From contig NZ_LMIB01000017.1 of the NCBI RefSeq assembly GCF_001429065.1, positions 41,074 through 105,073 on the forward strand: 64,000 nucleotides of DNA, read 5' to 3'. Each line of letters begins with the position of its first letter. Within the stretch, counting starts at the first letter, position 1. The notes below the pieces were generated by a model, which was not told the origin of the DNA, ran no database searches, and was given only the letters and a program-made list of their open reading frames with translations. Both the position numbers and the translations under genes were made by a program. Below are positions 26,257 through 35,309 of this stretch, piece after piece. Source of the DNA: Sphingomonas sp. Root710. Lineage in GTDB: Bacteria; Pseudomonadota; Alphaproteobacteria; Sphingomonadales; Sphingomonadaceae.

Positions 26257-27324
26257 TCAGACCGTGGGCCGTCTCGGCCCGAAGCGGTTGACCCATTTCT
26301 GCGCGGGCAGTTCGAAGCCCTGATAGAGCGCCGCCGACGCGCCGAGCACGATCAGCAGGAACAGCGCGATCAGCCCCGGCGGCACCGCCTTTTCGTTGCT
26401 GACGAAGGCGATCTTGAAGAGGAGGAAGAGCAGCGCGTGCGACAGATAGGTGGCGTAGCTGATCTCGCCGAACCAGTGGATCGCCCGGGCTTTCAGCGGG
26501 TTGCGAGCTTCTGACGTCAACGCCAGCACGAACAGCAGGCAGACGAAGCTGAACGGCAGTGCCAGCGTCTCGGGCGCGCCTGTGGCATAGGCGGCGAGCC
26601 CAGCGATCGTCAGCAGCGCGGCGATCAGCGCAGGCCGGCGCGGCCTGTCCCGCCAGCGCAGCCACAGCGCCGCGACGATCGTACCCATCGCAAACTCGAA
26701 CAGGCAGCGCGGCAGGCCGAGATGCGGGATATCGTTGCCGAGCAGCGGCTTGCCCAGCGCGGTGAACAGCGCGAACAGGCCGAGCATCAGCAGCCCAAGC
26801 AGCGCGATCAGGACCGCGCTGTGCAGCCTGCGCCAGTCGGCCATGGCGACGATCAGCGGGAAGGCCAGATAGGCAGCGAGTTCGCAGCTGATCGACCAGG
26901 CGGGCACGTTCCACCCCAATCGTCCCAGCAGCCCCCAATTCTGGACCAGCAGCAGGTGTAAGGGCAGGGTCGCCCAGGCGAAATCAGGCGGCAGGCCGCG
27001 CCCGGTGACGACGCAGACCAGCGCGAAGGCGATCGCGACGATCAGCATCAGCAGGTGGAGCGGATAGATGCGGGCGAGCCGTCGCCACAGGAAATGCGGC
27101 ACCGCGCGCCAGCGATGCTCGCGCAGCAGCGCGCCATAGTTGAGCCAGATCACGAAACCCGACAGCACGAAGAAGAAATCGACCGCGAGATAGCCCTTGG
27201 CGAAAAAATCGATCACTCCGACGGGCAGGAAGCTCGCGCTTTCACGGATATGGTAAAGCACGACATACCATGCCGCGATCCCGCGCGCCGAGGTGAGCGG
27301 GCGAAGTTCGTGCCGGACCTGCAA
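26257..27324 (-). CDS. Acyltransferase family 3 membrane protein
   Basis: This is a 355-residue integral membrane protein of the OafA/acyltransferase-3 type with about ten hydrophobic segments. The N-terminal RPLTSARGIAAWYVVLYHI contains the family's conserved R-x10-H region, and GYLAVDFFFVLSGFVIWLNY is the second signature. Such enzymes O-acylate cell-surface sugars or exported metabolites. No polysaccharide genes are adjacent, so the acceptor is unknown. The C-terminal SGNHL-type domain is absent. Confidence 0.9.
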   Translation of the reverse strand: MQVRHELRPLTSARGIAAWYVVLYHIRESASFLPVGVIDFFAKGYLAVDFFFVLSGFVIWLNYGALLREHRWRAVPHFLWRRLARIYPLHLLMLIVAIAFALVCVVTGRGLPPDFAWATLPLHLLLVQNWGLLGRLGWNVPAWSISCELAAYLAFPLIVAMADWRRLHSAVLIALLGLLMLGLFALFTALGKPLLGNDIPHLGLPRCLFEFAMGTIVAALWLRWRDRPRRPALIAALLTIAGLAAYATGAPETLALPFSFVCLLFVLALTSEARNPLKARAIHWFGEISYATYLSHALLFLLFKIAFVSNEKAVPPGLIALFLLIVLGASAALYQGFELPAQKWVNRFGPRRPTV

Positions 27325-27342
27325 GCGTTCCCATCCCCGTTA

Positions 27343-27360
27343 CCCCAGCGAAGGCTGGGG
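27343..27360. repeat. Perfect hairpin in intergenic spacer
   Basis: CCCCAGC / GCTGGGG forms a seven-base stem on the loop GAAG in the 112-base spacer before the acyltransferase gene and after the Atm1 gene. This core resembles short palindromes dispersed in sphingomonad genomes, from memory. It could help end the Atm1 transcript, though no T run follows. Confidence 0.55.
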
Positions 27361-27436
27361 TCCATGGCTGTATTCACCACAGATGGCGGCGCGGGTGAAG
27401 GGGCGCCGTCTTTTCCCATAACGGTCATGCGGGAAT

Positions 27437-29251
27437 CTACGCCGCTTCCCTTTCCTCGGCCTCGCTCGCCTGGCGCATCCACATCTCGGCATAGAGTCCG
27501 TCGCGCGCGAGCAGTTCGGCATGGGTGCCGCGCTCAGCCACCCGGCCGGCTTCCAGCACGACGATCTCGTCGGCGTGGACGATCGTCGACAGGCGGTGGG
27601 CGATGACGATGGTGGTGCGGCCCTGTTCGACGCCGCGCAGCGTCGACTGGATATCGGCTTCGGTGCGGCTGTCGAGCGCGCTGGTCGCCTCGTCGAGGAT
27701 CAGCAGCGGCGGATTCTTGAGCAGGGTGCGCGCGATCGCCACGCGCTGCTTCTCGCCGCCCGACAGCTTCAGGCCGCGCTCGCCGACCTTGGTCGCATAG
27801 CCCTGCGGCAGCGACAGGATGAAGTCGTGGATCGACGCGCCCCTGGCGGCGGCCTCGATTTCCTCCTGGGTCGCACCGTCGCGGCCATAGCCGATATTGT
27901 AGCCGATCGTGTCGTTGAACAGCACGGTGTCCTGCGGGACGATGCCGATCGCCTGGCGCAGCGACGCCTGCGTCACCTTCGCTATGTCCTGGCCGTCGAT
28001 CGTCACCTTGCCGCTGCTGATCTCGTAGAAGCGGTAGAGGATGCGGGCGAGGGTAGACTTACCCGCGCCGGACGGGCCGACGACCGCGAGCGTTCCGCCA
28101 GGACGGATCGTCAGGTCGATCCCCTTCAAGATCTCCCGCTCCGGATCGTAGGCAAAGTGGACATCCTCGAACTTCACCATGCCGCCGGTCACGACCAGCG
28201 GCGTGGCGTCGGGCGCGTCGATGACCTCGGCGGGGGTATCGATCAGCTTGAACATCGCCTCCATGTCGATCAGCCCCTGGCGGATCTCGCGATAGACCAT
28301 GCCGAGCAGGTCGAGGGGGCGGAACAGCTGCATCAGGATGGTGTTGACGAACACCACGTCGCCCGGCGAATACCAGCCCCGGCTCCAGCCGTAGACGCTA
28401 TAGCCCATCGCGCCCGCCATCATGCCGTTGGTGATCAGGGCCTGGCCGATGTTGAGGATGGCGAGCGAGCTTTCATTCTTGGTCGCCGCACGCGCATAAG
28501 CCGCGACCGCCTTGCCGTAATTCTCGGTTTCGCGGGCCTCGGCGCTGAAATATTTGACCGTTTCGTAATTGAGCAGCGAGTCGACCGCGCGCGCGGAGGC
28601 CCGAGTGTCATGTTCGACCATCTCGCGGCGCATCTTGGCGCGCCATTCGGTCACCCGCTGGGTGAAGACCGTATAGGCAACGATCGCGGCCAGCGTGGCG
28701 AGGACCAGGCCGACGCCGAATTTGAAGAAGAAGATCAGGCAGACAGCGGTCAGCTCGAAGATCGTCGGGCCGATGTTGAACAGCATGAAGTAGAGCATCG
28801 TGTCGATGCTCTTGGTGCCGCGCTCGACGATCTTGGTCAGCGCGCCGGTGCGCCGCTCGAGATGATAGCGCAGCGACAGCTTGTGAAGCTGGGCGAACAC
28901 CTCGACCGACAGGCGGCGGCCCGCGTCCTGGCCGACCAGCTCGAAGATGGCATTGCGCATATTATCGAATAGCACGCCGCCGAAGCGCGCCCCGGCATAG
29001 GCCGCGACCATCGCCAGCGCGATCATCACTCCCGGCTCGAAGCCCGGCGTCATCCGGTCGATCGCCGCCTTGTAGGCGAAGGGCATCAGCAGCACTGCGC
29101 TCTTCGCCGCCAGCACCAGCAGCAGCGCGATCACCACGCGGGCGCGCAGGCCCGGCTCTCCCTTCGGCCAGAGATAAGGCAGAAAACGGCGAAGCGTGGC
29201 CCAGCCCTGTTCGGGATTGGCGGTCGCGGCGGAGATATTGTCAGGCGGCAT
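27437..29251 (-). CDS. Atm1/HMT-type ABC exporter
   Basis: This is a 604-residue fused half-transporter with six membrane segments in the first 320 residues, followed by the ATPase with Walker A GPSGAGKS, signature LSGGEKQR, Walker B LLILDEATSALD and the H-loop IAHRLST. The membrane domain is of the Atm1/HMT1 type (for example the block YHLERRTGALTKIVERGTKSID and NYETVKYFSAE), which exports glutathione-linked sulfur or metal species. The start MPPDNISAATANPEQGW is the first ATG that fits; the open frame continues through the upstream permease gene in another reading. It follows the TauE/SafE gene by 53 bases. Confidence 0.92.
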   Translation of the reverse strand: MPPDNISAATANPEQGWATLRRFLPYLWPKGEPGLRARVVIALLLVLAAKSAVLLMPFAYKAAIDRMTPGFEPGVMIALAMVAAYAGARFGGVLFDNMRNAIFELVGQDAGRRLSVEVFAQLHKLSLRYHLERRTGALTKIVERGTKSIDTMLYFMLFNIGPTIFELTAVCLIFFFKFGVGLVLATLAAIVAYTVFTQRVTEWRAKMRREMVEHDTRASARAVDSLLNYETVKYFSAEARETENYGKAVAAYARAATKNESSLAILNIGQALITNGMMAGAMGYSVYGWSRGWYSPGDVVFVNTILMQLFRPLDLLGMVYREIRQGLIDMEAMFKLIDTPAEVIDAPDATPLVVTGGMVKFEDVHFAYDPEREILKGIDLTIRPGGTLAVVGPSGAGKSTLARILYRFYEISSGKVTIDGQDIAKVTQASLRQAIGIVPQDTVLFNDTIGYNIGYGRDGATQEEIEAAARGASIHDFILSLPQGYATKVGERGLKLSGGEKQRVAIARTLLKNPPLLILDEATSALDSRTEADIQSTLRGVEQGRTTIVIAHRLSTIVHADEIVVLEAGRVAERGTHAELLARDGLYAEMWMRQASEAEEREAA

Positions 29252-29304
29252 CGCGCCGCAAGATAGGGATGCCGGGGCCGGAGGGAAAGGTGCGTGCCGG
29301 TTGG

Positions 29305-30057
29305 TCAGCGATAGGCGCGCAGGAAGAAGGCGATGGTGATCGCGACGCACAGCACCAGCGTCACGCCACGCACCAGCGGTAGCGGCAGGCGCTTGCCAAG
29401 CGCTGCGCCCGCATAGCCGCCGGCCAGCGCGCCGCCGCCCAGCAGCAGCACGGTGCCCCAGGCGACGATCCCGGCCAGCGCGAAGCACAGGATCGCGGCG
29501 GCATTGGCGGCGGTGGCCATCAGGAGACGCGAACCGGCCAGGACCTTCAGGTCGGCGCTGTCGATCAGACTCCACAGCGCGCTCATCATCAGTCCGACCG
29601 CACCGCCATAATAGCCCCCGTAGATGCCGAGCAGCAGCTGTCCGGCGAGCAACAGCGGCGCGCCGCGCGACCCGAGGCGTGCCTGCATCCACGGGCCGAT
29701 CCGCGGCGCGAAGGCCAGCGCGAGAGTCGCCAGCAAGGCGAGCCAGGGCAGCAGCCGGTCGAACAGCCGCTCGGGCGTCCACAGCAACAGCCCCGCGCCG
29801 ATCGCGCCGCCGGTGATGCTGATCGCCAGCATCACCCTAGGGCCCACTCCGGCGATCGGACGCAGCCCGCCGCGATAGACGACCGCGCTCGCGAGCCCGC
29901 CTGGCCATAGTGACACCGTACTGGTGGCGTTGGCGGCGACCGAGGGCATGCCGGTGGCCAGCAGCACCGGCAGGGTGACGAAGGAACCGCCGCCGGCCAG
30001 CGCATTCATCGCACCAGCGATCAGCCCGGCGGCAATGACGAGTAGCGCTTCATCCAT
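29305..30057 (-). CDS. TauE/SafE (TSUP) family permease
   Basis: This is a 250-residue membrane protein with seven to eight hydrophobic segments and the TSUP double-repeat pattern (AGAMNALAGGGSFVTLPVL near the N terminus, GIYGGYYGGAVGLMM in the second half). The family exports or imports organosulfur or small anions such as sulfite or sulfoacetate. It is transcribed toward the Atm1-type exporter gene. Confidence 0.92.
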   Translation of the reverse strand: MDEALLVIAAGLIAGAMNALAGGGSFVTLPVLLATGMPSVAANATSTVSLWPGGLASAVVYRGGLRPIAGVGPRVMLAISITGGAIGAGLLLWTPERLFDRLLPWLALLATLALAFAPRIGPWMQARLGSRGAPLLLAGQLLLGIYGGYYGGAVGLMMSALWSLIDSADLKVLAGSRLLMATAANAAAILCFALAGIVAWGTVLLLGGGALAGGYAGAALGKRLPLPLVRGVTLVLCVAITIAFFLRAYR

Positions 30058-30154
30058 GGATCGGCTTCCTGTTGTCCTGTCGCATCAAGGGAATTTTCCC
30101 CGAATGCACCCATCTTGTTCGTCGCGGAGCTTGTCATAACCCTTCCGAGGCGCG

Positions 30155-31012
30155 ATGCGAGACATCATGAAACTACGATCCCTCCTTTTCGTCCCCGGCG
30201 ACCGGCCCGAACGTTTTCCCAAGGCGGCGGCCAGCGGCGCCGATGCGCTGATCCTCGATCTCGAGGATTCGGTGTCGTCCGAAAACAAGCCCATGGCGCG
30301 CACGGCGATCGCCGAATGGCTCGGCCGGCCGCGCGATATTCCCTGCTTCGTGCGGGTCAATCCGCTCGACAGCGCCTTCGTCCGCGACGATCTGGCGGCG
30401 GTTCTTCCCGCAGGGCCCGATGGGCTGATGCTCCCCAAGGCGGAGGGCGCGGCTTCGGTGCGCCAACTCGCCGACATGGCGGGCGGCGCTCTGCCGGCCA
30501 TCTTGCCGATTGCCAGCGAAACGGCGGCGGCGGTGTTCGCGCTGGGTGACTATCGCGCGGTCGGCGGCCAGCTCGCCGGGCTGACCTGGGGCGCGGAGGA
30601 TCTGCCCGCCGCGATCGGCGCGGCCACGTCGCGCAATTCCGACGGCAGCTACACCTCGCCCTATGAGGTGGTTCGCGCGCTCACCCTGTTCGGGGCGCAC
30701 GCCGCCGGGGTCGCCGCGATCGAGACGGTCTACCCCAATATCGCCGACACCGAGGGACTCGCGGCCTATGTCGCGCGCGGACGGCGCGACGGCTTTACCG
30801 GCATGATGGCGATCCATCCGTCGCAGGTCGGGGTGATCAACGCAGGCTTCAGCCCCAGCGAGGCCGAGATCGCGCACGCCCGGGCCGTGATCACGATGTT
30901 CGCGGCGAACCCGGGCGCGGGGGCGCTCAAGCTCGATGGCAAGATGATCGACCGCCCGCATCTCAAGCAGGCCGAAACCCTGCTCTCGCGCGCCGGAGAA
31001 GCTGTCCGCTGA
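30155..31012 (+). CDS. HpcH/HpaI aldolase / citrate lyase beta-like (CitE family)
   Basis: This is a 285-residue TIM-barrel lyase. The CitE signatures are LRSLLFVPGDRPERF (about residues 6-20), LILDLEDSV (metal-binding Glu/Asp, about 34-42), CFVRVNPL with a CoA-binding arginine, GLMLPKAEG and the GLTWGAEDLPAAIGA stretch. Related enzymes cleave malyl-CoA, citramalyl-CoA or similar esters. No alpha or acyl-carrier subunits of citrate lyase are nearby, so a stand-alone acyl-CoA lyase role in this beta-oxidation cluster is likely. An ATG at 30167 (MKLRSLL) is an alternative start. Confidence 0.88.
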   Translation: MRDIMKLRSLLFVPGDRPERFPKAAASGADALILDLEDSVSSENKPMARTAIAEWLGRPRDIPCFVRVNPLDSAFVRDDLAAVLPAGPDGLMLPKAEGAASVRQLADMAGGALPAILPIASETAAAVFALGDYRAVGGQLAGLTWGAEDLPAAIGAATSRNSDGSYTSPYEVVRALTLFGAHAAGVAAIETVYPNIADTEGLAAYVARGRRDGFTGMMAIHPSQVGVINAGFSPSEAEIAHARAVITMFAANPGAGALKLDGKMIDRPHLKQAETLLSRAGEAVR

Positions 31013-31022
31013 CGCCTCTGTA

Positions 31023-31073
31023 AAATGGTACATAAGGTAAAATAATTGACGATATGGCGTGCGTCGCTATAGC
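31023..31073 (+). promoter_or_regulatory. Predicted promoter with shared upstream motif
   Basis: AAATGGTAC (31023-31031) is followed 15 bases later by a -35-like TTGACG (31046), a 16-base spacer and the -10-like TATAGC (31068). The same AAATGGTAC-to-TTGAC arrangement recurs at 34263-34291 before the SDR-thiolase-MaoC operon, suggesting common control. Confidence 0.55.
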
Positions 31074-31135
31074 GATCGGCTATCGCGCCGCGCCGTGGGG
31101 GTGTGGGGTCGCATATTGTTCCGGGGAACCGCGCC

Positions 31136-32935
31136 GTGTCTCTCATCGTCAACCGCAGGGACATCGACTTTCTGCTCTACGAGCTGTTCGACCTCGAAGC
31201 GCTGCTCAGCACGGAGCGCTATGCGGCCTATGACCGCCCCGCGATCGGCCAGATTCTCGATATGGCGCGGGGGCTGGCCGAGACCAAATTCCTTCCCTTC
31301 GCGGCGGCGCTCGACGCCAACGAGCCGAGGTTCGTCGACGGCCGGGTGGAGATCATGCCCGAAGTCGGCGAGGCGTTGCGGGCCTATGCCGAAGCAGGGC
31401 TGAGCGCGGCGGGGTTCGATGAGGATATCGGCGGCCTGCAACTGCCCTGGATCGTCAACATGGCGGTCAACGGCATGTTCGCGGCGGCGAATCTGTCGGT
31501 GTTCAACTATGCGATGCTGACCGCCGCCAATGCCAATCTGCTGGCGGCGTTCGGCACCGAGGAGCAGAAGCGGCTCTTCCTCGCACCGCTGCTTGACGGA
31601 CGCTGGCTCGGCACCATGTGCCTGTCGGAGCCGCAGGCGGGTTCTTCGCTGTCCGACATCCGCACCCGCGCCGAACCGCTGGGCGAAGGCCGCTACCGGA
31701 TCACCGGCACCAAGATGTGGATATCCGGCGGCGATCACGAGATGACCGGGAATATCGTCCATATGGTGCTGGCGAAGATCCCCGGCGGTCCGCCCGGAGT
31801 TAAGGGCATTTCGCTGTTCATCGTTCCCAAATACCGGGTCGACGCCGATGGCCGGCCGGGCGAGCCGAACAATGTCGCGCTGGCCGGACTCAATCATAAG
31901 ATGGGTCATCGCGGGACCACCAACTGCCTGCTGAACTTCGGCGAGGAAGGCGACTGCATCGGCCTGCTCGTCGGCGAGCCCCACAAGGGCCTGAGCTATA
32001 TGTTCCACATGATGAACGAGGCGCGCATGGCGGTCGGCCATGGCTCGGTCATGTCGGCGCTGGCAGGCTTTCTCTATGCGGTCGATTATGCGGGCGAGCG
32101 GACGCAGGGACGCGCGCCGGGCATCAAGGACCCGAACAGCCCGCAGCGGCCGATCATCGAACATGCCGATGTCCGCCGCATGCTGCTGGCGCAGAAGGCG
32201 TCGATCGAAGGCGCGCTGTCGCTGATCTTCCACTGTGCGATCCTGATCGACCGGCAGAAGCTGGAGGCCGACCCGGCCGAACGCGTGCGGATCGGCCTGC
32301 TGCTCGAGATATTAACGCCGATCGCCAAGTCCTGGCCGTCCGAACATTGCCTGGAGGCCAACAAGCTCGCGATCCAGATATTGGGGGGCTACGGCTATAC
32401 CCGCGACTATCCGGTCGAGCGCCACTACCGCGACAACCGTCTCAACCATATCCATGAGGGCACCTTCGCGATCCACGGCATCGATCTGCTCGGTCGCAAG
32501 GTACGGATGAACGATGGCGCAGCGCTCGATCTGCTGCTCGGCGAGATCGGCGCGACGATCGCCGCGGCCAGTGCGGATGCGGGGTTGCAGGCCGAGGCGG
32601 CGGCGCTGGAAAGCGCCGTGGCGGCGCTCCGCCAGTCGACCGCGTCGGTGCTCGCCTGCGAGGATGCCGAGCGTGGCCTGGCCAACGCCACGCTCTATCT
32701 CGATGCCTTCGGCCATGTCGCGATCGCTTGGATGTGGCTGCGCCAGGCGCTAGCGGTGCGCGCGTCGGTCGGGGCTTCGGGCGGCGGCGAGGATGATTTC
32801 TATGCCGGCAAGATAGCGGCCTGCCGTTACTTCTTCCGCTACGAATTGCCCAAGGTCCATCATCTCTTCACGCTGGTGGCGACGCTCGACGATGTCTGTC
32901 TGGGCGTCCGGCCCGGGCAGTTCCTGGGAGCGTGA
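31136..32935 (+). CDS. Acyl-CoA dehydrogenase, long form
   Basis: This is a 599-residue flavoenzyme of the AcdA/FadE-like long family with the extra C-terminal domain. The FAD-binding middle domain shows MCLSEPQAGSSLSDIRTRA (about 160-178) and KMWISGGDHEMTGNIVH. The C-terminal part contains the catalytic-glutamate loop HIHEGTFAIHGIDLLGRKV (about 440-458). It would introduce a trans-2,3 double bond into an acyl-CoA. The GTG at 31136 (VSLIVNRRDIDF) fits relatives better than the ATG eleven codons upstream. A tandem TetR gene follows after 42 bases. Confidence 0.93.
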   Translation: MSLIVNRRDIDFLLYELFDLEALLSTERYAAYDRPAIGQILDMARGLAETKFLPFAAALDANEPRFVDGRVEIMPEVGEALRAYAEAGLSAAGFDEDIGGLQLPWIVNMAVNGMFAAANLSVFNYAMLTAANANLLAAFGTEEQKRLFLAPLLDGRWLGTMCLSEPQAGSSLSDIRTRAEPLGEGRYRITGTKMWISGGDHEMTGNIVHMVLAKIPGGPPGVKGISLFIVPKYRVDADGRPGEPNNVALAGLNHKMGHRGTTNCLLNFGEEGDCIGLLVGEPHKGLSYMFHMMNEARMAVGHGSVMSALAGFLYAVDYAGERTQGRAPGIKDPNSPQRPIIEHADVRRMLLAQKASIEGALSLIFHCAILIDRQKLEADPAERVRIGLLLEILTPIAKSWPSEHCLEANKLAIQILGGYGYTRDYPVERHYRDNRLNHIHEGTFAIHGIDLLGRKVRMNDGAALDLLLGEIGATIAAASADAGLQAEAAALESAVAALRQSTASVLACEDAERGLANATLYLDAFGHVAIAWMWLRQALAVRASVGASGGGEDDFYAGKIAACRYFFRYELPKVHHLFTLVATLDDVCLGVRPGQFLGA

Positions 32936-32977
32936 GCTTCAACAAGCCGATGATCGGCGCTATCGGCGGCTCCGGTC

Positions 32978-34264
32978 ATGTCTTCGCATAAACCTTCTCG
33001 CGCGTCGGGCGAGCTTCCGGCTCAACGCCCGGCGCGGGCCCGCGCGACCCGGCAGCAGCGCTCGGTCGATCGCCAGAATCGCATCGCCGAAGCCGCTATC
33101 GCGGTGATCGCCCGGCATGGCATAGCGGGCGTCACCCACCGGCTGGTCGCGCAGGAGGCGGGGGTGTCGCTCGCCGCGACTACCTATCATTACGAAACCA
33201 AGCTCGACATCATCGCCGACGCATCGGCGCAACTGCTCCACGGCTATACCGAGGCCTTTCGTCATTTCCTCGAGAGGCGCGCCGAGCGCCCCGCGCTGTC
33301 GTTCCGCCACTTCGCGATGCGCGTCGTCGCCAATGCCGCGGGCCGCGACCGGATGGCGACGCTCGCCTGGTGCGAGATCATCCTCGATGCCGCCCGCCAT
33401 CCCGAGGCCCGGATGCTCGCCGGGCAGTGGTTCGGGCGGCTGCACGAGATATGGCGCGAGATCGCGGTCGCGCTGGGCGTCGACGATCCGGTGCCCGTCG
33501 CGCGCACCGCGATCGACATCGTCATCGGGCTGATCTTCGTCGTCGTGCCGCTCGGGCTGAACGAGGCACAGGTCGAGGCGGTGCTGTTCGACGGAGGTGG
33601 TCCCGCGGCCTTGTGGGCGCCTTCCGCGTCCGAGGGCGACGTCGCCCCCGCTACGCCGCGCGGCGGGCGCAAGGCCGACGAGACTCGTGCCCGCATCCTG
33701 GATGCGGCTATCGCGATCCTGATCGACGAAGGGCCCGGTGCGATCAGCTATCGCGCGGTCGCGACCCGCGCCGGGCTGAGTGCCCCCGCCCCTATCTATT
33801 ATTACCCGTCGGTGGAAGCGCTGCTCAACGCCGCCCAGATCCGGTTGTTCGAAGCATCGAAGGACCGCTATCGGATGACCATGGCGAGCGTCGATTACAG
33901 CGCGCTCGACATCGAGCGGCTCGCCGATCTCACCGCCGCGGTCTTCCTGCGCGAGGCCACCGAATATGGCCCGGTCAGTCTCGCCGGCTATCCAATCTGG
34001 CTCGAGGCTGCGCGCCAGCCGTCGCTGCGCGCAACGCTCTGGGCGGCGATCGCCGATCAGAACGAGGCCTGGGGCCGGCTGCTGTCGCGCTTCGACCGTC
34101 CGCCGGGCGGGATCGATCCGCTGCTCATCCAGGGGCTGTTCCGCGGCAAGCTCATCCGCATCCTCGCCACGGGCGCCGAGCTCGCCGACCTCGCCGATGT
34201 GCGGGGCAGCTTCGCAGCGCTGTTGCGCGCTCTCATCACGACCGGCGACTGGGTCAATCCATAA
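32978..34264 (+). CDS. Tandem (double) TetR-type regulator
   Basis: This is a 428-residue protein made of two complete TetR-like units. The first DNA-binding domain (about residues 30-85) reads RIAEAAIAVIARHGIAGVTHRLVAQEAGVSLAATTYHY. The second (about 232-290) reads RILDAAIAILIDEGPGAISYRAVATRAGLSAPAPIYYY. Each is followed by a helical ligand-type domain (about 90-205 and 295-425). A covalent pseudodimer is inferred. Placed between two promoters that share a motif, it is the best candidate local regulator of the acyl-CoA dehydrogenase and the SDR operon. Confidence 0.9.
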   Translation: MSSHKPSRASGELPAQRPARARATRQQRSVDRQNRIAEAAIAVIARHGIAGVTHRLVAQEAGVSLAATTYHYETKLDIIADASAQLLHGYTEAFRHFLERRAERPALSFRHFAMRVVANAAGRDRMATLAWCEIILDAARHPEARMLAGQWFGRLHEIWREIAVALGVDDPVPVARTAIDIVIGLIFVVVPLGLNEAQVEAVLFDGGGPAALWAPSASEGDVAPATPRGGRKADETRARILDAAIAILIDEGPGAISYRAVATRAGLSAPAPIYYYPSVEALLNAAQIRLFEASKDRYRMTMASVDYSALDIERLADLTAAVFLREATEYGPVSLAGYPIWLEAARQPSLRATLWAAIADQNEAWGRLLSRFDRPPGGIDPLLIQGLFRGKLIRILATGAELADLADVRGSFAALLRALITTGDWVNP

Positions 34265-34315
34265 ATGGTACTGATGTAAAAAATATTTGACCAGCCTGGC
34301 CTTGCTGGCTAGCTA
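34263..34315 (+). promoter_or_regulatory. Predicted promoter with shared upstream motif
   Basis: AAATGGTAC (34263-34271) overlaps the stop of the tandem TetR gene. TTGACC begins at 34287, and with a 17-base spacer the -10 position falls on TAGCTA inside the perfect palindrome GGCTAGCTAGCC (34307-34318). This matches the layout at 31023. Confidence 0.5.
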
Positions 34316-34382
34316 GCCCTCCGAAGCTTTCGCACGTGCAGCGAAAGGCGAGTCGCGCCGGGCGCGGCAGATGGGAGGCATT

Positions 34383-35309
34383 ATGACGATCGATCTCAGC
34401 GGGCGGGTTGCCATCGTTACTGGTGCGGGCGGCGGGTTGGGCCGGGCCCATGCGCTGCTGCTGGCCAAGCGCGGCGCGAAGCTGGTCATCAACGATCTCG
34501 GCGGCGCGACCGACGGCACCGGCGGCTCGATTACCGCAGCGCAGAAGGTCGTCGATGAAATCGAAGCGATGGGCGGCGAAGCCATGAGCAATGGCGCGTC
34601 GGTCACCGACTATGCCGCGGTCGAAGCGATGGTCGCCGCGGCGGTGGAACGCTGGGGCCGGGTGGACATCCTGGTGAACAATGCCGGTATCCTGCGCGAC
34701 AAGACCTTCGCCAAGCTCAGCCTGGAGGATTTCCAGGCGGTCGTCGCGGTGCACCTGACCGGCGCGGCCAACTGCACCAAGGCTGTGTGGGAACAGATGC
34801 GCAGCCAGAATTATGGGCGCATCATCATGACGACGTCATCGTCGGGGCTGTACGGCAATTTCGGCCAGTCCAACTATGGCGCGGCCAAGCTGGCCCTTGT
34901 CGGACTGATGCAGACGCTTGGCCTCGAAGGCGCCAAGAACAATATCCATGTGAACTGCCTCGCCCCGACCGGCGCGACCCGCATGCTGGAAGGCCTGATG
35001 CCGCAGGAGGTTCTCGACCTGCTGGCCCCGGAATCGGTGAGCCCCGCGGTACTGGCGCTGGCGTCGGAGCAGGCCCCCAACCGCACGATCCTCTGCGCCG
35101 GCGCGGGCGCGTTCGAGCAGGCGCACATCACCCTGACGCGCGGCATCTTCGTCGGCACCGGCGATGAAGCCGCCGAACAGATCCTCGCCAATCTGGAAAC
35201 CATCGCCGACCGCGACGGGGAAATCATTCCGGTCAGCGGTTTCGATCAGAGCAAGGTCGAGCTGGCCAAGGCCGGTTATCGCGAAGCCGCACTGGCGGAG
35301 GCGAACTGA
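34383..35309 (+). CDS. Short-chain dehydrogenase (MFE-2/HSD17B4-like)
   Basis: This is a 308-residue SDR. The NAD-binding motif is [13 protein letters not shown] (about residues 14-26), and [12 protein letters not shown] after the second strand is typical of the 3-hydroxyacyl-CoA dehydrogenase part of multifunctional enzyme 2. [11 protein letters not shown] and the catalytic [18 protein letters not shown] (Ser, Tyr, Lys) follow. The start at 34383 has GGGAGG four bases upstream. It likely oxidises a 3-hydroxyacyl-CoA, and it overlaps the thiolase gene by one base. Confidence 0.92.
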   Translation: MTIDLSGRVAIVTGAGGGLGRAHALLLAKRGAKLVINDLGGATDGTGGSITAAQKVVDEIEAMGGEAMSNGASVTDYAAVEAMVAAAVERWGRVDILVNNAGILRDKTFAKLSLEDFQAVVAVHLTGAANCTKAVWEQMRSQNYGRIIMTTSSSGLYGNFGQSNYGAAKLALVGLMQTLGLEGAKNNIHVNCLAPTGATRMLEGLMPQEVLDLLAPESVSPAVLALASEQAPNRTILCAGAGAFEQAHITLTRGIFVGTGDEAAEQILANLETIADRDGEIIPVSGFDQSKVELAKAGYREAALAEAN

